Assembly: GCF_040545425.1 (NCBI RefSeq)
Contig: NZ_JBEPLW010000023.1
Origin: Bhargavaea ullalensis
GTDB lineage: Bacteria; Bacillota; Bacilli; Bacillales_A; Planococcaceae
Reading direction: 5' to 3' (one strand)
Length of the DNA: 38,168 bases
Position numbers and translations under genes: made by a program. Shown here one piece after another: positions 1 through 9,077 of the stretch. How positions within the stretch are numbered: the first letter of the stretch is position 1; each line of letters opens with the position of its first letter. The notes beneath the pieces were generated by a model, which worked only from the letters and a program-made list of their open reading frames with translations, was not told where the DNA came from and ran no database searches.

Positions 1-390
1 TTGTGCCGGTCGCGGCATACCGGCCCGCTTCGCTTTTGATCGTCCAGCTGCGCGGGCCTGCCGCTCGGGTCACAAGCCGTCCGCCTCCGCGAAGCAGGCT
101 TCGCTGCGCCGTCCATCTTGTGCCGGTCGCGGCAGAACGGCCCGCTCCGCTTTTGATCGTCCAGCTGCGCGGGCCTGCCGCTCGGGTCACAAGCCGTCCG
201 CCTCCGCGAAGCGGGCTTCACTGCGCCGTCCGTCTTGTGCCGGTCGCGGCATACCGGCCCGCTTCGCTTTTGATCGTCCAGCTGCGCGGGCCTGCCGCTC
301 GGGTCACAAGCCGTCCGCCTCCGCGAAGCGGGCTTCGCTGCGCCGTCCGTCTTGTGCCGGTCGCGGCATACCGGCCCGCTTCGCTTTTGA
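1..390. repeat. Tandem 117-bp hairpin repeat, 3.3 copies
   Basis: Copies begin at 1, 118, 235 and 352 (the last is partial), with an exact 117-bp period and few differences (copy 2 reads GCAGAACGG where the others read GCATACCGG). Each unit folds on itself: an outer imperfect inverted repeat (CGGGCC...CACAAG at 53-76 against CTTGTG...GGCCCG at 117-144 in the first unit) surrounds a perfect inner stem GCGAAGC/GCTTCGC (89-104). Because 117 is divisible by three, the mutS frame stays open through the whole array, but this is not convincing coding sequence. The unit shares its core with the 120-bp repeat at 18286-18540. The array may continue beyond the left edge of the window. Confidence 0.9.
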
Positions 391-391
391 G

Positions 392-400
392 TGTTATAAT
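392..400 (+). promoter_or_regulatory. Candidate extended -10 promoter of mutS
   Basis: TGTTATAAT is a perfect extended -10 element, starting just after the last repeat copy ends and about 38 bases before the mutS ATG. No good -35 hexamer lies 16-18 bases upstream, where the sequence is repeat DNA. The call rests on the -10 alone. Confidence 0.4.
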
Positions 401-437
401 TGAGGTGAATAATTTAGACATACGGGAGTTGTGGGAC

Positions 438-3011
438 ATGGCGGGATTGACACCGATGATGCGGCAATATATGGAGATCAAAGAAGAGTACAAGGACGCT
501 TTTCTGTTCTTCAGGCTGGGCGATTTTTATGAAATGTTCTTTGACGATGCCCTGAAGGCAGCGCAGCTGCTGGAAATCACCCTGACTTCGAGGGAGGGGG
601 GACAGGCGGGCCGGATTCCGATGTGCGGAGTTCCGTTCCACTCGGCGTCTTCCTACATCGAGACCCTTGTCCGCAAAGGTTACAAGGTGGCGATCTGCGA
701 GCAGACGGAAGACCCGGCGCTTGCCAAGGGAATCGTCAAACGGGAGGTCATTCAGCTCATCACGCCCGGAACCTTGACGGAAGGCCGGTCGGTGGGCGAA
801 AAGTCCAATGTGTTCATCGGATCAGCCGGACGTACGGAAGCGGGGGAATATGCCCTTGTCCGGATCGACCTGTCGACCGGCGAAGGCGTTGCCACGCTTG
901 CGGGCCATGATGAGAAATCATTGATCTCCGAGGCGGAGTCGCTGAAGATCCGCGAAATCGTGGTGCCCGACGAGCTGTATCTTTCGTTGCATGACCTGGC
1001 CCGTTCGCGGAACATCCTTTTGTCGGTGGAGGAAGAAGAGAGTTTTCCGGACGGCGGCGGGGAATTGGCCGGACAATGCCCGCCCGCAATCCTGCCCGCG
1101 GCGGCCCGGCTGCTCCGATATTTGGAACGGACACAGAAACGGTCGCTCGGCCATATCCGCCCGATCGATTATCGGGAGCGCCGCGCCGTACTCTCGATCG
1201 ATCCGAACTCGAGGCGGAACCTGGAGCTTGTGCAATCCATACGGGGTGGAGGAGAAAAAGGCTCCCTTTACTGGCTGCTGGACGAAACCGTCACTGCAAT
1301 GGGCGGCAGGAAGCTGCGCCAATGGATCCACGAGCCGCTTGCCGGCAGGGATGCAATCCTCAACAGGACGGACACCGTCGGGGAATTCATGGAAGCATTT
1401 TTCGCCCGTGGGGAAGTCCGGGATCTGCTCAAGGGTGTCTATGACATGGAACGGCTTGCCGGGAAAGTGGCGTTCGGCAATGCGACGGGACGCGACCTGG
1501 CCCAGCTGCGACGGTCGCTTGCGCAGGCGGCGCCGATCCGGACTGCGCTGCAGAACAGCGGGACCACCCGGCTGGCGGCGTTTGCCGGTGAGATTGATCC
1601 ATGTACCGAGGCGCTCGGTATGCTGGAGGCGGCGATTACAGACGAGCCCCCGATCAGCAACAAGGAGGGCGGCGTGATCCGGTCCGGCTTCAACCGGCGG
1701 CTGGACGAGCTCAGGGACGCTTCCCGCAACGGCAAGGACTGGATTGCTGCGCTTGAAGCGGAGGAGAGGCGGCTGACCGGCATCAAGTCGCTTAAGATCG
1801 GCTACAACCGGGTATTCGGTTACTATCTGGAAGTGACGAAGTCGAATGTCCACCTTGTGGACACCGGCCGGTACGAGCGCAAGCAGACGCTTGCGAATGC
1901 GGAACGCTATATCACGCCCGAACTGAAGGAAAAGGAAGCCCTCATCCTCAATGCGGAAGAGGAGGCGCTGATCCTCGAAACGGAACTGTTCAACGAAGTG
2001 CGGGAGCGGGTCAAAGCCCATATCCGCGAAATCCAGGACCTTGCCGACCGGCTGAGTTCACTTGATGTGCTGGCGGGATTTGCGGAAGTGGCTGAACGCT
2101 ACCGCTATGTCCGGCCGGAATTCCATGACGGCCGGTCGATTGTCATCAGGAACGGACGCCATCCGGTCGTAGAGAAAATGCTGGATGACGGAACCTATGT
2201 CCCGAACGACTGCGTGCTGGATGACTCGGCGAACATGCTCCTCATCACGGGTCCGAACATGTCCGGAAAAAGTACATACATGCGCCAGGTGGCCCTGACC
2301 GTGATCATGGCGCAGATCGGCTGCTACGTGCCGGCAGATTCCGCCGAATTGCCGGTCACCGACCAGATCTTCACACGCATCGGCGCGGCGGACGACCTGG
2401 CCGGCGGGCAAAGCACATTCATGGTGGAAATGATGGAATCCCGGCATGCGCTTGCCCATGCGACCGCCGACAGCCTGCTGTTGTTCGATGAAATCGGCAG
2501 GGGGACTTCAACGTATGACGGAATGGCGCTCGCACAGGCAATGATGGAGTTCATCCATGAAGAAATCGGTGCAAACACCCTGTTTTCGACCCACTACCAT
2601 GAACTGACCGGATTGTCCGAAAAGCTCGGAAGGCTGAGGAACGTTCATGTATCGGCAGCCGAGCAGAGCGGACACGTCATCTTCCTGCACAAGGTGAAGG
2701 AAGGCCCTGCAGACAAAAGCTACGGCATCCACGTGGCCGAGCTGGCGGGTCTCCCGGAAACGGTCATCCGCCGGGCGGAAGGGCTTCTTAGAGAATTTGA
2801 ATCTTCCTCGGCTGCGGGCGGCAGACCGGACAGTCCTGAAAGTGATCAGCTTTCCCTCTTCGGTGAAGTGGTTGAAGGGGAGCAAGAACAAACCGGACAT
2901 GCGAAGCTCGCCGAGGAAATCAAGGGCCTAGACCTTCTTCGCATGACGCCGATGGATGCATTCCAGTGGCTGCATGAACTGCAGGAGAAGATCAGACGGG
3001 AAGGGAGATAA
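438..3011 (+). CDS. mutS: DNA mismatch recognition protein MutS
   Basis: MutS binds mispaired or unpaired bases and, through its ATPase, recruits MutL to start repair. From the ATG at 438 the product is 857 residues, essentially the length of Bacillus MutS. The mismatch-reading Phe-Tyr-Glu motif sits at residues 30-32 (in GDFYEMF), the Walker A motif GPNMSGKST begins near residue 605, and a Walker B-type stretch LLLFDEIGRGTSTYDG and the STHYHEL segment follow. I chose this ATG because the family N-terminus (MAGLTPMMRQYM) begins here. The same frame is open back to base 3, but that part is translated repeat. mutL follows 3 bases downstream, so the two are an operon. Confidence 0.97.
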   Translation: MAGLTPMMRQYMEIKEEYKDAFLFFRLGDFYEMFFDDALKAAQLLEITLTSREGGQAGRIPMCGVPFHSASSYIETLVRKGYKVAICEQTEDPALAKGIVKREVIQLITPGTLTEGRSVGEKSNVFIGSAGRTEAGEYALVRIDLSTGEGVATLAGHDEKSLISEAESLKIREIVVPDELYLSLHDLARSRNILLSVEEEESFPDGGGELAGQCPPAILPAAARLLRYLERTQKRSLGHIRPIDYRERRAVLSIDPNSRRNLELVQSIRGGGEKGSLYWLLDETVTAMGGRKLRQWIHEPLAGRDAILNRTDTVGEFMEAFFARGEVRDLLKGVYDMERLAGKVAFGNATGRDLAQLRRSLAQAAPIRTALQNSGTTRLAAFAGEIDPCTEALGMLEAAITDEPPISNKEGGVIRSGFNRRLDELRDASRNGKDWIAALEAEERRLTGIKSLKIGYNRVFGYYLEVTKSNVHLVDTGRYERKQTLANAERYITPELKEKEALILNAEEEALILETELFNEVRERVKAHIREIQDLADRLSSLDVLAGFAEVAERYRYVRPEFHDGRSIVIRNGRHPVVEKMLDDGTYVPNDCVLDDSANMLLITGPNMSGKSTYMRQVALTVIMAQIGCYVPADSAELPVTDQIFTRIGAADDLAGGQSTFMVEMMESRHALAHATADSLLLFDEIGRGTSTYDGMALAQAMMEFIHEEIGANTLFSTHYHELTGLSEKLGRLRNVHVSAAEQSGHVIFLHKVKEGPADKSYGIHVAELAGLPETVIRRAEGLLREFESSSAAGGRPDSPESDQLSLFGEVVEGEQEQTGHAKLAEEIKGLDLLRMTPMDAFQWLHELQEKIRREGR

Positions 3012-3014
3012 AAA

Positions 3015-4958
3015 ATGGGCCAAATCATCCTGATGGACGAACCGCTTTCCAATAAAATCGCGGCGGGAGAAGTGGTGGAGCGGCCGGCTTCCGTCGTCAA
3101 GGAACTGGTCGAAAATGCGATTGATGCAGAAGCGACCTCGATCGAAGTCCGGCTGGAGGAAGCCGGGCTGAAGGCGATCCGCGTGACGGACAACGGCAGG
3201 GGCATGGACGGCGGCGATGCTGTGCTTTCCTTCTCGAGACATGCAACGAGCAAAATCGGCAATGAGCATGATTTGTTCAGGATCCGGACGCTCGGCTTCC
3301 GAGGCGAGGCACTTGCCAGTATTGCGGCTGTCGCAAAAGTCGAAATGACCACATCAGACGGCGAAGCAGCCGGCATCCGCGTACGGGTCGAAGGCAGCCG
3401 GCTCATCGAGCAGGAGGGAGCCCCTTCGCGCAAGGGGACCGACATTACGGTGTCCCAGCTGTTTTACAACACGCCGGCACGCCTCAAATACTTGAAGACG
3501 CTCCAGACAGAGCTTGGCCATTCGATCGACTACATGAACCGGATGGCGCTCAGCCACCCGGGAATCGCTTTCCGGCTGCTACACAACGGACAGGAACATC
3601 TGAGGACATCGGGCAGCGGTGGCCTGCTGAAAGTCATTTCGGACATATACGGGGCCGGCACCGCCAGGAAAATGCTCCGATTTGACGGCGAGTCGGCAGA
3701 CTACAGGGTATGCGGATACTGTGCCGTCCCGGATATCACAAGAGCCTCGAAAAACTATATGACCGTGCTCGTCAACGGCAGGTGGGTCAAAAGCTTCACG
3801 GTGACGAAAGCCGTGATCGACGCGTATCACACCTACCTGCCGATCGGACGATTTCCGATTGCGGTCATCTCGATCGAGGGCGACCCGTATCTCACCGACG
3901 TGAATGTCCATCCGGCCAAGCAGCAGATCCGTCTGAGCAAGGAGGGCGAATTGTGTGGGCTTATCCGCGACTCGGTGCGGCAGGCCGTCGCGGGTGCGCT
4001 CGGTGCTCCTGCCGCCAAGCCACCTAAAGAGCCCCGGCCGAAATCGGAGCAGACGGTTCTTTGGAGGAGCGCCGGGGAAGATCTCCGCCCCTCGCCGCCG
4101 GCCGGCTGGAATTCCGGATCCCCGGCCCCGTACATGCTGCCGGAAAAGACGGCAGAGCGGATCGGCGGCGGACACCCTCAATCGGAAGGCGGCTCATATC
4201 CGGAAAATGATTCAGGCACGGCCTTGGATTTTTCTCAGTCCGCCGTCGAGCAAGCCGGCGGACTGCCGGACCGCATCGTTCCGGAAAGCCCGCCTTATCC
4301 GAAGCCGTTTGATGAGCCGGCTGCGGTCAAGGAGGAACCGGCGCCCGGCTTGCCGGAAAACCCGAGGAAAGTGCCGTTTGAGGAACTGGAAGTCGTCGGT
4401 CAGATTCACGGGACTTACATCGTCGCCCAAAGCCCGGACGGATTTTATATGATCGACCAGCACGCGGCGCAGGAAAGGATCAAGTATGAGTTTTTCCGGG
4501 AAAAAGTGAAGAATGTGGATCCCGGCGAGCGTCAGGCACTCATGATTCCGATGACGTTCCACTATCCTCCCGACGATATGGAGCGGATCCGCGAAGTGCA
4601 GGGCGTCCTCGCAAAAGCAGGCATTGAGCTGGAGGAATTTGGCCACAATGCGTTCGTCGTCCGAGAGCACCCGTCATGGTTCCCGGCCGGCGCCGAAGAG
4701 GATATCATCGAGGCGCTCGTCGACCAGGCGCTTGCTGAGCGCCGGACAGACATCGGCAGGCTGCTTGAAGAGACGGCGATCATGATGAGCTGCAAGCGCT
4801 CGATCAAGGCGAACCATTTCCTTACCAGGACCGATATGGAGCGCCTGCTGACCGACCTCGGCCGGGCTGAGAGCCCCTACACTTGTCCTCACGGCCGACC
4901 GGTCATCATTCATTTTTCCACATATGAAATCGAGAAGATGTTCAAGCGGGTGATGTAG
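3015..4958 (+). CDS. mutL: DNA mismatch repair endonuclease MutL
   Basis: MutL couples mismatch recognition by MutS to strand incision and excision. The 647-residue product has the N-terminal GHKL ATPase motifs (ENAIDAEAT, DNGRGM, LGFRGEALASI), a long Pro/Glu-rich linker around residues 335-450, and the C-terminal metal-binding endonuclease motif DQHAAQERIKYE starting at residue 481. The partner metal-site motifs CKRSIKA and CPHGRP are also present. This is the nicking type of MutL found in bacteria without MutH, as expected for Bacillales. The start at 3015 follows a GGAAGGGA ribosome site, and only 3 bases separate it from mutS. Confidence 0.97.
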   Translation: MGQIILMDEPLSNKIAAGEVVERPASVVKELVENAIDAEATSIEVRLEEAGLKAIRVTDNGRGMDGGDAVLSFSRHATSKIGNEHDLFRIRTLGFRGEALASIAAVAKVEMTTSDGEAAGIRVRVEGSRLIEQEGAPSRKGTDITVSQLFYNTPARLKYLKTLQTELGHSIDYMNRMALSHPGIAFRLLHNGQEHLRTSGSGGLLKVISDIYGAGTARKMLRFDGESADYRVCGYCAVPDITRASKNYMTVLVNGRWVKSFTVTKAVIDAYHTYLPIGRFPIAVISIEGDPYLTDVNVHPAKQQIRLSKEGELCGLIRDSVRQAVAGALGAPAAKPPKEPRPKSEQTVLWRSAGEDLRPSPPAGWNSGSPAPYMLPEKTAERIGGGHPQSEGGSYPENDSGTALDFSQSAVEQAGGLPDRIVPESPPYPKPFDEPAAVKEEPAPGLPENPRKVPFEELEVVGQIHGTYIVAQSPDGFYMIDQHAAQERIKYEFFREKVKNVDPGERQALMIPMTFHYPPDDMERIREVQGVLAKAGIELEEFGHNAFVVREHPSWFPAGAEEDIIEALVDQALAERRTDIGRLLEETAIMMSCKRSIKANHFLTRTDMERLLTDLGRAESPYTCPHGRPVIIHFSTYEIEKMFKRVM

Positions 4959-4976
4959 AGGAAAGGAGAGAAGCGG

Positions 4977-6467
4977 ATGGATACTTATATCCTGTCGATC
5001 GATCAGGGGACGACAAGTTCCCGGGCCATCTTGTTCGACCGGGAAGGCCGCAAAGTTCACAGTGCCCAGCAGGAGTTCAAGCAATACTTTCCGCAGCCTG
5101 GATGGGTGGAGCATGACGCAAACGAAATTTGGGGCTCGGTCCTGTCCTGCATTGCGGCCGTGCTCAGCGAGAGCGGCGTCAGCGAAAAACAGATTGCCGG
5201 CATCGGCATCACGAATCAGCGGGAGACGACGGTTGTCTGGAACAAAAAGACGGGACGCCCGGTGTACCGGGCGATTGTCTGGCAGTCCCGTCAGACGCAG
5301 CCGATCATTGACGCACTGAAAGAGGACGGCCGTGAAGCCCTGTTCCGCGAAAAAACCGGGCTTGTGCTCGATCCCTATTTCTCCGGGACGAAAGTGAAAT
5401 GGATCCTGGACCGTATGGAAGGTGCACGGGCCCGGGCCGAAAACGGAGATCTCCTGTTTGGAACGATCGACAGCTTTCTCATCTGGAAGCTGTCCGGCGG
5501 GGCCGTGCATGTGACGGATGTATCGAACGCATCACGCACACTCATGTACAACATCCACGAACTGAAGTGGGACTCCGAACTCTGCACAATTCTCGGTGTG
5601 CCGGAGGATATGCTTCCGGAAGTGCGGCCATCTTCCCAAATTTATGCGGAGACTTCGCCGACCGTCTTCTTCGGAGAAAAGATCCCGATCGCTGGAGCTG
5701 CCGGCGACCAGCAGGCGGCTTTGTTCGGACAGGCCTGCTTTGAAAAAGGGATGGCCAAAAATACTTACGGAACGGGCTGTTTCATGCTGATGAATACGGG
5801 CGATGCGCCGGTTTCCTCAAAACACGGACTGCTCACAACGATCGCCTGGGACATCGGCGACGGGGTCAAGTATGCACTTGAAGGCAGCGTGTTCGTCGCC
5901 GGATCCGCGGTCCAGTGGCTCCGCGACGGACTCCGGATGCTGAAATCGGCCGGCGACAGCGAAGACTACGCCCGGCGTGTGGATTCCACGGAGGGGGTGT
6001 ATGTGGTACCTGCATTTGTCGGGCTCGGCACCCCCTACTGGGACTCTGAAGTCCGAGGGGCGGTGTTCGGCCTGACCCGTGGCACCGACAAGGAGCATTT
6101 CGTGCGGGCGACGCTTGAATCTCTCGCCTACCAGACGAAGGATGTCCTCGATGCGATGGAGAGCGATTCGGATTTATCGGTGGAAAATCTCCGTGTTGAT
6201 GGCGGTGCGGTCGCCAACTCGTTTCTCATGCAATTTCAGGCGGACATTCTCCAGAGCACCGTCGAACTGTCTGAGTTCAATGAAACGACCGCTCTCGGCG
6301 CGGCCTATCTGGCCGGCCTTTCCACCGGTTTTTGGCAGGACTGCGATGAAATTGCCGATATGTGGCGCAGCAGGGAAGTGTTCAGCCCGAAAATGGAAGG
6401 GCCGCAGCGCGACAGGCTGTACGGCGGCTGGAAACGGGCGGTGGAAGCGGCGAGGGCGTTCAAGTGA
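4977..6467 (+). CDS. glpK: Glycerol kinase
   Basis: GlpK phosphorylates glycerol with ATP to sn-glycerol 3-phosphate. The 496-residue product starts with the FGGY-kinase phosphate loop (SIDQGTTSSRA) and contains GAAGDQQAALFGQ, NTYGTGCFMLMNTG and GGAVANSFLMQFQAD, all typical of GlpK. An AAGGAG ribosome site precedes the ATG, 18 bases after mutL, so it may be read from the mutS-mutL promoter. The residue normally phosphorylated by HPr of the PTS (His in the HFFG motif, His230 in B. subtilis as I recall it) is Val230 here (TVFFG), so the usual PEP-dependent activation may be absent. No glpF or glpP is seen nearby. Confidence 0.96.
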   Translation: MDTYILSIDQGTTSSRAILFDREGRKVHSAQQEFKQYFPQPGWVEHDANEIWGSVLSCIAAVLSESGVSEKQIAGIGITNQRETTVVWNKKTGRPVYRAIVWQSRQTQPIIDALKEDGREALFREKTGLVLDPYFSGTKVKWILDRMEGARARAENGDLLFGTIDSFLIWKLSGGAVHVTDVSNASRTLMYNIHELKWDSELCTILGVPEDMLPEVRPSSQIYAETSPTVFFGEKIPIAGAAGDQQAALFGQACFEKGMAKNTYGTGCFMLMNTGDAPVSSKHGLLTTIAWDIGDGVKYALEGSVFVAGSAVQWLRDGLRMLKSAGDSEDYARRVDSTEGVYVVPAFVGLGTPYWDSEVRGAVFGLTRGTDKEHFVRATLESLAYQTKDVLDAMESDSDLSVENLRVDGGAVANSFLMQFQADILQSTVELSEFNETTALGAAYLAGLSTGFWQDCDEIADMWRSREVFSPKMEGPQRDRLYGGWKRAVEAARAFK

Positions 6468-6514
6468 CGGATGTGTAAAACCGCTTCTGTTCAAAAAGAG
6501 AGGGAGGCGATCAG

Positions 6515-8146
6515 ATGTTTTCTACTCTATTGAGGCCGAAGATGAAGCAGCATGCGGCCGGATTTCGTTTTGATGTTCTTGTGATCGGCGGAGGGGTCAC
6601 CGGCGCGGGCATTGCGCTGGACGCGGTGACGAGGGGCATGTCGGTTCTGCTCGTCGAGATGCAGGACTTTGCAGAAGGCACGTCCAGCCGGTCCACGAAG
6701 CTTATCCACGGCGGCCTGCGCTACCTCAAGCAGATGGAGCTCAAGATTGTGGCGGAAACCGGCCGCGAACGGAAAATTGTCTATGAGAATGCGCCTCATG
6801 TCACGGAGCCGGAGCGCATGCTGCTGCCATTTTACAAAGGCGGGACATTTGGACCGCTCATGACGTCGGCAGGCTTGACGGTGTACGATTTGCTCGCCGG
6901 AGTGGAAAAGGATGAGCGCCGGACGATGCTGTCTCCGGAAGAGACGCTTGAACTCGAGCCGCTGCTTAAACAGGATGGACTGCTTGGAGGCGGCAATTAT
7001 GTGGAATACCGGACGGACGACGCCCGGCTTACTCTGGAGACTTTGAAAAAAGCAGCCGAAAAAGGAGCCGTCTGTCTTAATTACTGCAAAGCGGAAAGGT
7101 TTGTCCATGAAGGCGGAAAGATTGCGGGCGCCGTCATCCGCGACGGACTGGACGGCACTGTGTTCAGGGCCGATGCGGAGCATATCGTCAATGCGGCCGG
7201 ACCCTGGGTCGATGAAGTGAGGAAGATGGACGGAAAAGGAAACAACAAGCACCTCAAACTGTCCAAGGGCGCCCATATCGTCATCGACAAGTCCCGGTTC
7301 CCGCTCCGTCAGGCAATTTACTTTGACGGTCCGGACGGACGAATGCTCTTTGCCATTCCGAGGGGACGGAAGGCTTATGTCGGAACGACCGACACGTTCT
7401 ATGAAGGCAATCCCGCAGATGTCAAGGCGTCAGAAGAAGATATCCGCTACCTTCTGGAGGCCGCCGACTGGATATTCCCGGGGACGCGGCTGCAGCGGGG
7501 AGACGTCGAGTCAGCTTGGGCCGGTGTGCGGCCGCTCATCCACCAGGAAGGGAAAGACCCTTCCGAAATTTCGAGGAAAGATGAGATCTGGGAATCCGAC
7601 AGCGGACTTCTGACCATTGCGGGCGGAAAACTGACGGGTTACCGCAAGATGGCCGAACACGTCGTCGACCGCATTGCGGACCGGTCTTCAGGTGAAAAAT
7701 GGGGGCCTTGCGTGACAAAGCACCTGCCGCTGTCGGGCGGCGACTTTGCCAGTCCCGTTGACCTGCCCAATTTCATTGAAGGGAAGACCAATGAAGCCGA
7801 GCTTTACGGGCTCAGCAGGGAAGAGGGCAGGGAAATCGCCGCATTTTACGGAACAAACGCGGATGCGGTGTTCAAGTTTGCCCATGCCGCAGGTGCCGGG
7901 GACGGGCTGAGCGCTGCGGACCGTGGCCGGATCCTTTACTCGGTCCATCAAGAGATGGCCGCCGTGCCCGCAGACTTTCTCGTGAGGAGAAGCGGATGGC
8001 TGTTCTTTGACGTGGAGAAGGCGAGGGCGGTCGGTCCTCAGGCGGCCGCTTATATGAAGCGGCTGCTCGGCCCTTCGGCGGAGCGGCGCGGAGGGAAGGA
8101 AGAACTCAGGCGCCTGCTCGGCGAAACGGCAGGACGGGAAAGGTGA
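6515..8146 (+). CDS. glpD: Aerobic glycerol-3-phosphate dehydrogenase
   Basis: GlpD is a membrane-associated flavoprotein that oxidises glycerol 3-phosphate to dihydroxyacetone phosphate and passes electrons to the quinone pool. The 543-residue product has the FAD-binding glycine motif VLVIGGGVTGAGIALD at residues 21-36, the substrate-site segment SSRSTKLIHGGLRYL, and the late IAGGKLTGYRKMAEH motif of the family. It lies 47 bases after glpK on the same strand, with a GGGAGG ribosome site before the ATG. The two genes convert glycerol to a glycolytic intermediate. The length is close to Bacillus GlpD. Confidence 0.96.
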   Translation: MFSTLLRPKMKQHAAGFRFDVLVIGGGVTGAGIALDAVTRGMSVLLVEMQDFAEGTSSRSTKLIHGGLRYLKQMELKIVAETGRERKIVYENAPHVTEPERMLLPFYKGGTFGPLMTSAGLTVYDLLAGVEKDERRTMLSPEETLELEPLLKQDGLLGGGNYVEYRTDDARLTLETLKKAAEKGAVCLNYCKAERFVHEGGKIAGAVIRDGLDGTVFRADAEHIVNAAGPWVDEVRKMDGKGNNKHLKLSKGAHIVIDKSRFPLRQAIYFDGPDGRMLFAIPRGRKAYVGTTDTFYEGNPADVKASEEDIRYLLEAADWIFPGTRLQRGDVESAWAGVRPLIHQEGKDPSEISRKDEIWESDSGLLTIAGGKLTGYRKMAEHVVDRIADRSSGEKWGPCVTKHLPLSGGDFASPVDLPNFIEGKTNEAELYGLSREEGREIAAFYGTNADAVFKFAHAAGAGDGLSAADRGRILYSVHQEMAAVPADFLVRRSGWLFFDVEKARAVGPQAAAYMKRLLGPSAERRGGKEELRRLLGETAGRER

Positions 8147-8153
8147 TGAGGCA

Positions 8154-9077
8154 ATGGACAGAATGACGATTCATATGACGGACGGGCAGATGATCAGTGC
8201 CTTTGTGCTGGAGCCCGCCGGCACTCCAAACGGCCACATCCATTTGCTTCACGGGATGGCGGAGCATATCGGCAGATACGAAGGGTTTGCAAAGCGGCTC
8301 AGGGATGCGGGGTACATCGTCAGCGGACACGATCACCGGGGCCACGGAGAGACATGCCGGATGAACGGCATCCGGGGGTATTTTGCAGAGAAGGACGGCT
8401 TTGAACGGGTTGTAAGGGACGCCTACGAAGTCATCTCCTTCCTCCGGGCAACACATCCTTCTCCGGATTTCACTTTGTTCGGCCACAGCATGGGATCGTT
8501 CGTCGCCAGGAGATACGCCCAGCGCTACGGAAGCGGCCTGGACCGGGCGATCTTCATGGGTACCGGTGCGCATCCGGGCCCTCTTCTTTCGGCGGGGCGT
8601 ACCGTCGCTGCCGCTTATTCGGCAGCCGGGGCGGAAAAAGAGCCGAACCAGCTTCTGAACTCCCTCACATTCGGCAGCTACAACAGCAAGTTCAGCGACG
8701 AAGGGTCTCCGTTCGCCTGGCTCTCTGAGGATGAAGAGGCAGTCCGTGCCTACATGGATGATGAAGATTGCGGATTCGTCTCGACCACCGGATTCTTTTC
8801 GGATCTGTTCGACGGCCTCGACCTGATCCACCGCGACCGGGAAATCCGCAAGATGCCGGCTTCCCTTCCGGTGCTGATGATTTCGGGTTCGTCGGACCCC
8901 GTCGGCGAAGAGGGAACGGGGGTTTTCAAGGCGGCCCGGCAGATGGAGAAAAACGGCGCAGAACGAGTGACCGTCCTGCTGCTGGAAGGGGGACGCCACG
9001 AGATCCTGCATTCCCGCCACAGAGACGCCGTCGTCCGCTTCGTGCTGGAATGGATCCGGAAATGGGGAGGCAAATGA
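8154..9077 (+). CDS. Alpha/beta hydrolase, lysophospholipase or monoacylglycerol lipase type
   Basis: This is a 307-residue serine hydrolase of the PldB/monoacylglycerol-lipase group. Visible motifs are HGMAEHIGRY with GHDHRGHGET (oxyanion-hole region), the nucleophile elbow GHSMG, an acid residue in SGSSDP and the catalytic His in GGRHEIL. There is no signal peptide or membrane segment, so it is probably cytoplasmic. It starts 8 bases after glpD, and its stop overlaps the miaA start (ATGA), so it is co-transcribed with both. Next to glpK-glpD it could release glycerol or glycerophosphate from lipids, but the true substrate is unknown. Confidence 0.85.
   Translation: MDRMTIHMTDGQMISAFVLEPAGTPNGHIHLLHGMAEHIGRYEGFAKRLRDAGYIVSGHDHRGHGETCRMNGIRGYFAEKDGFERVVRDAYEVISFLRATHPSPDFTLFGHSMGSFVARRYAQRYGSGLDRAIFMGTGAHPGPLLSAGRTVAAAYSAAGAEKEPNQLLNSLTFGSYNSKFSDEGSPFAWLSEDEEAVRAYMDDEDCGFVSTTGFFSDLFDGLDLIHRDREIRKMPASLPVLMISGSSDPVGEEGTGVFKAARQMEKNGAERVTVLLLEGGRHEILHSRHRDAVVRFVLEWIRKWGGK

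Noticed and set aside
3..437. A 145-residue N-terminal extension of MutS with internal 39-residue repeats
   Set aside because: The 117-bp repeat period is a multiple of three, so the frame stays open by chance. MutS homology starts exactly at the ATG at 438, and a -10 element lies between.
918..2021. A 367-residue open frame on the minus strand inside mutS
   Set aside because: It is a shadow of the mutS codons in GC-rich DNA; MutS motifs run continuously through the plus strand.
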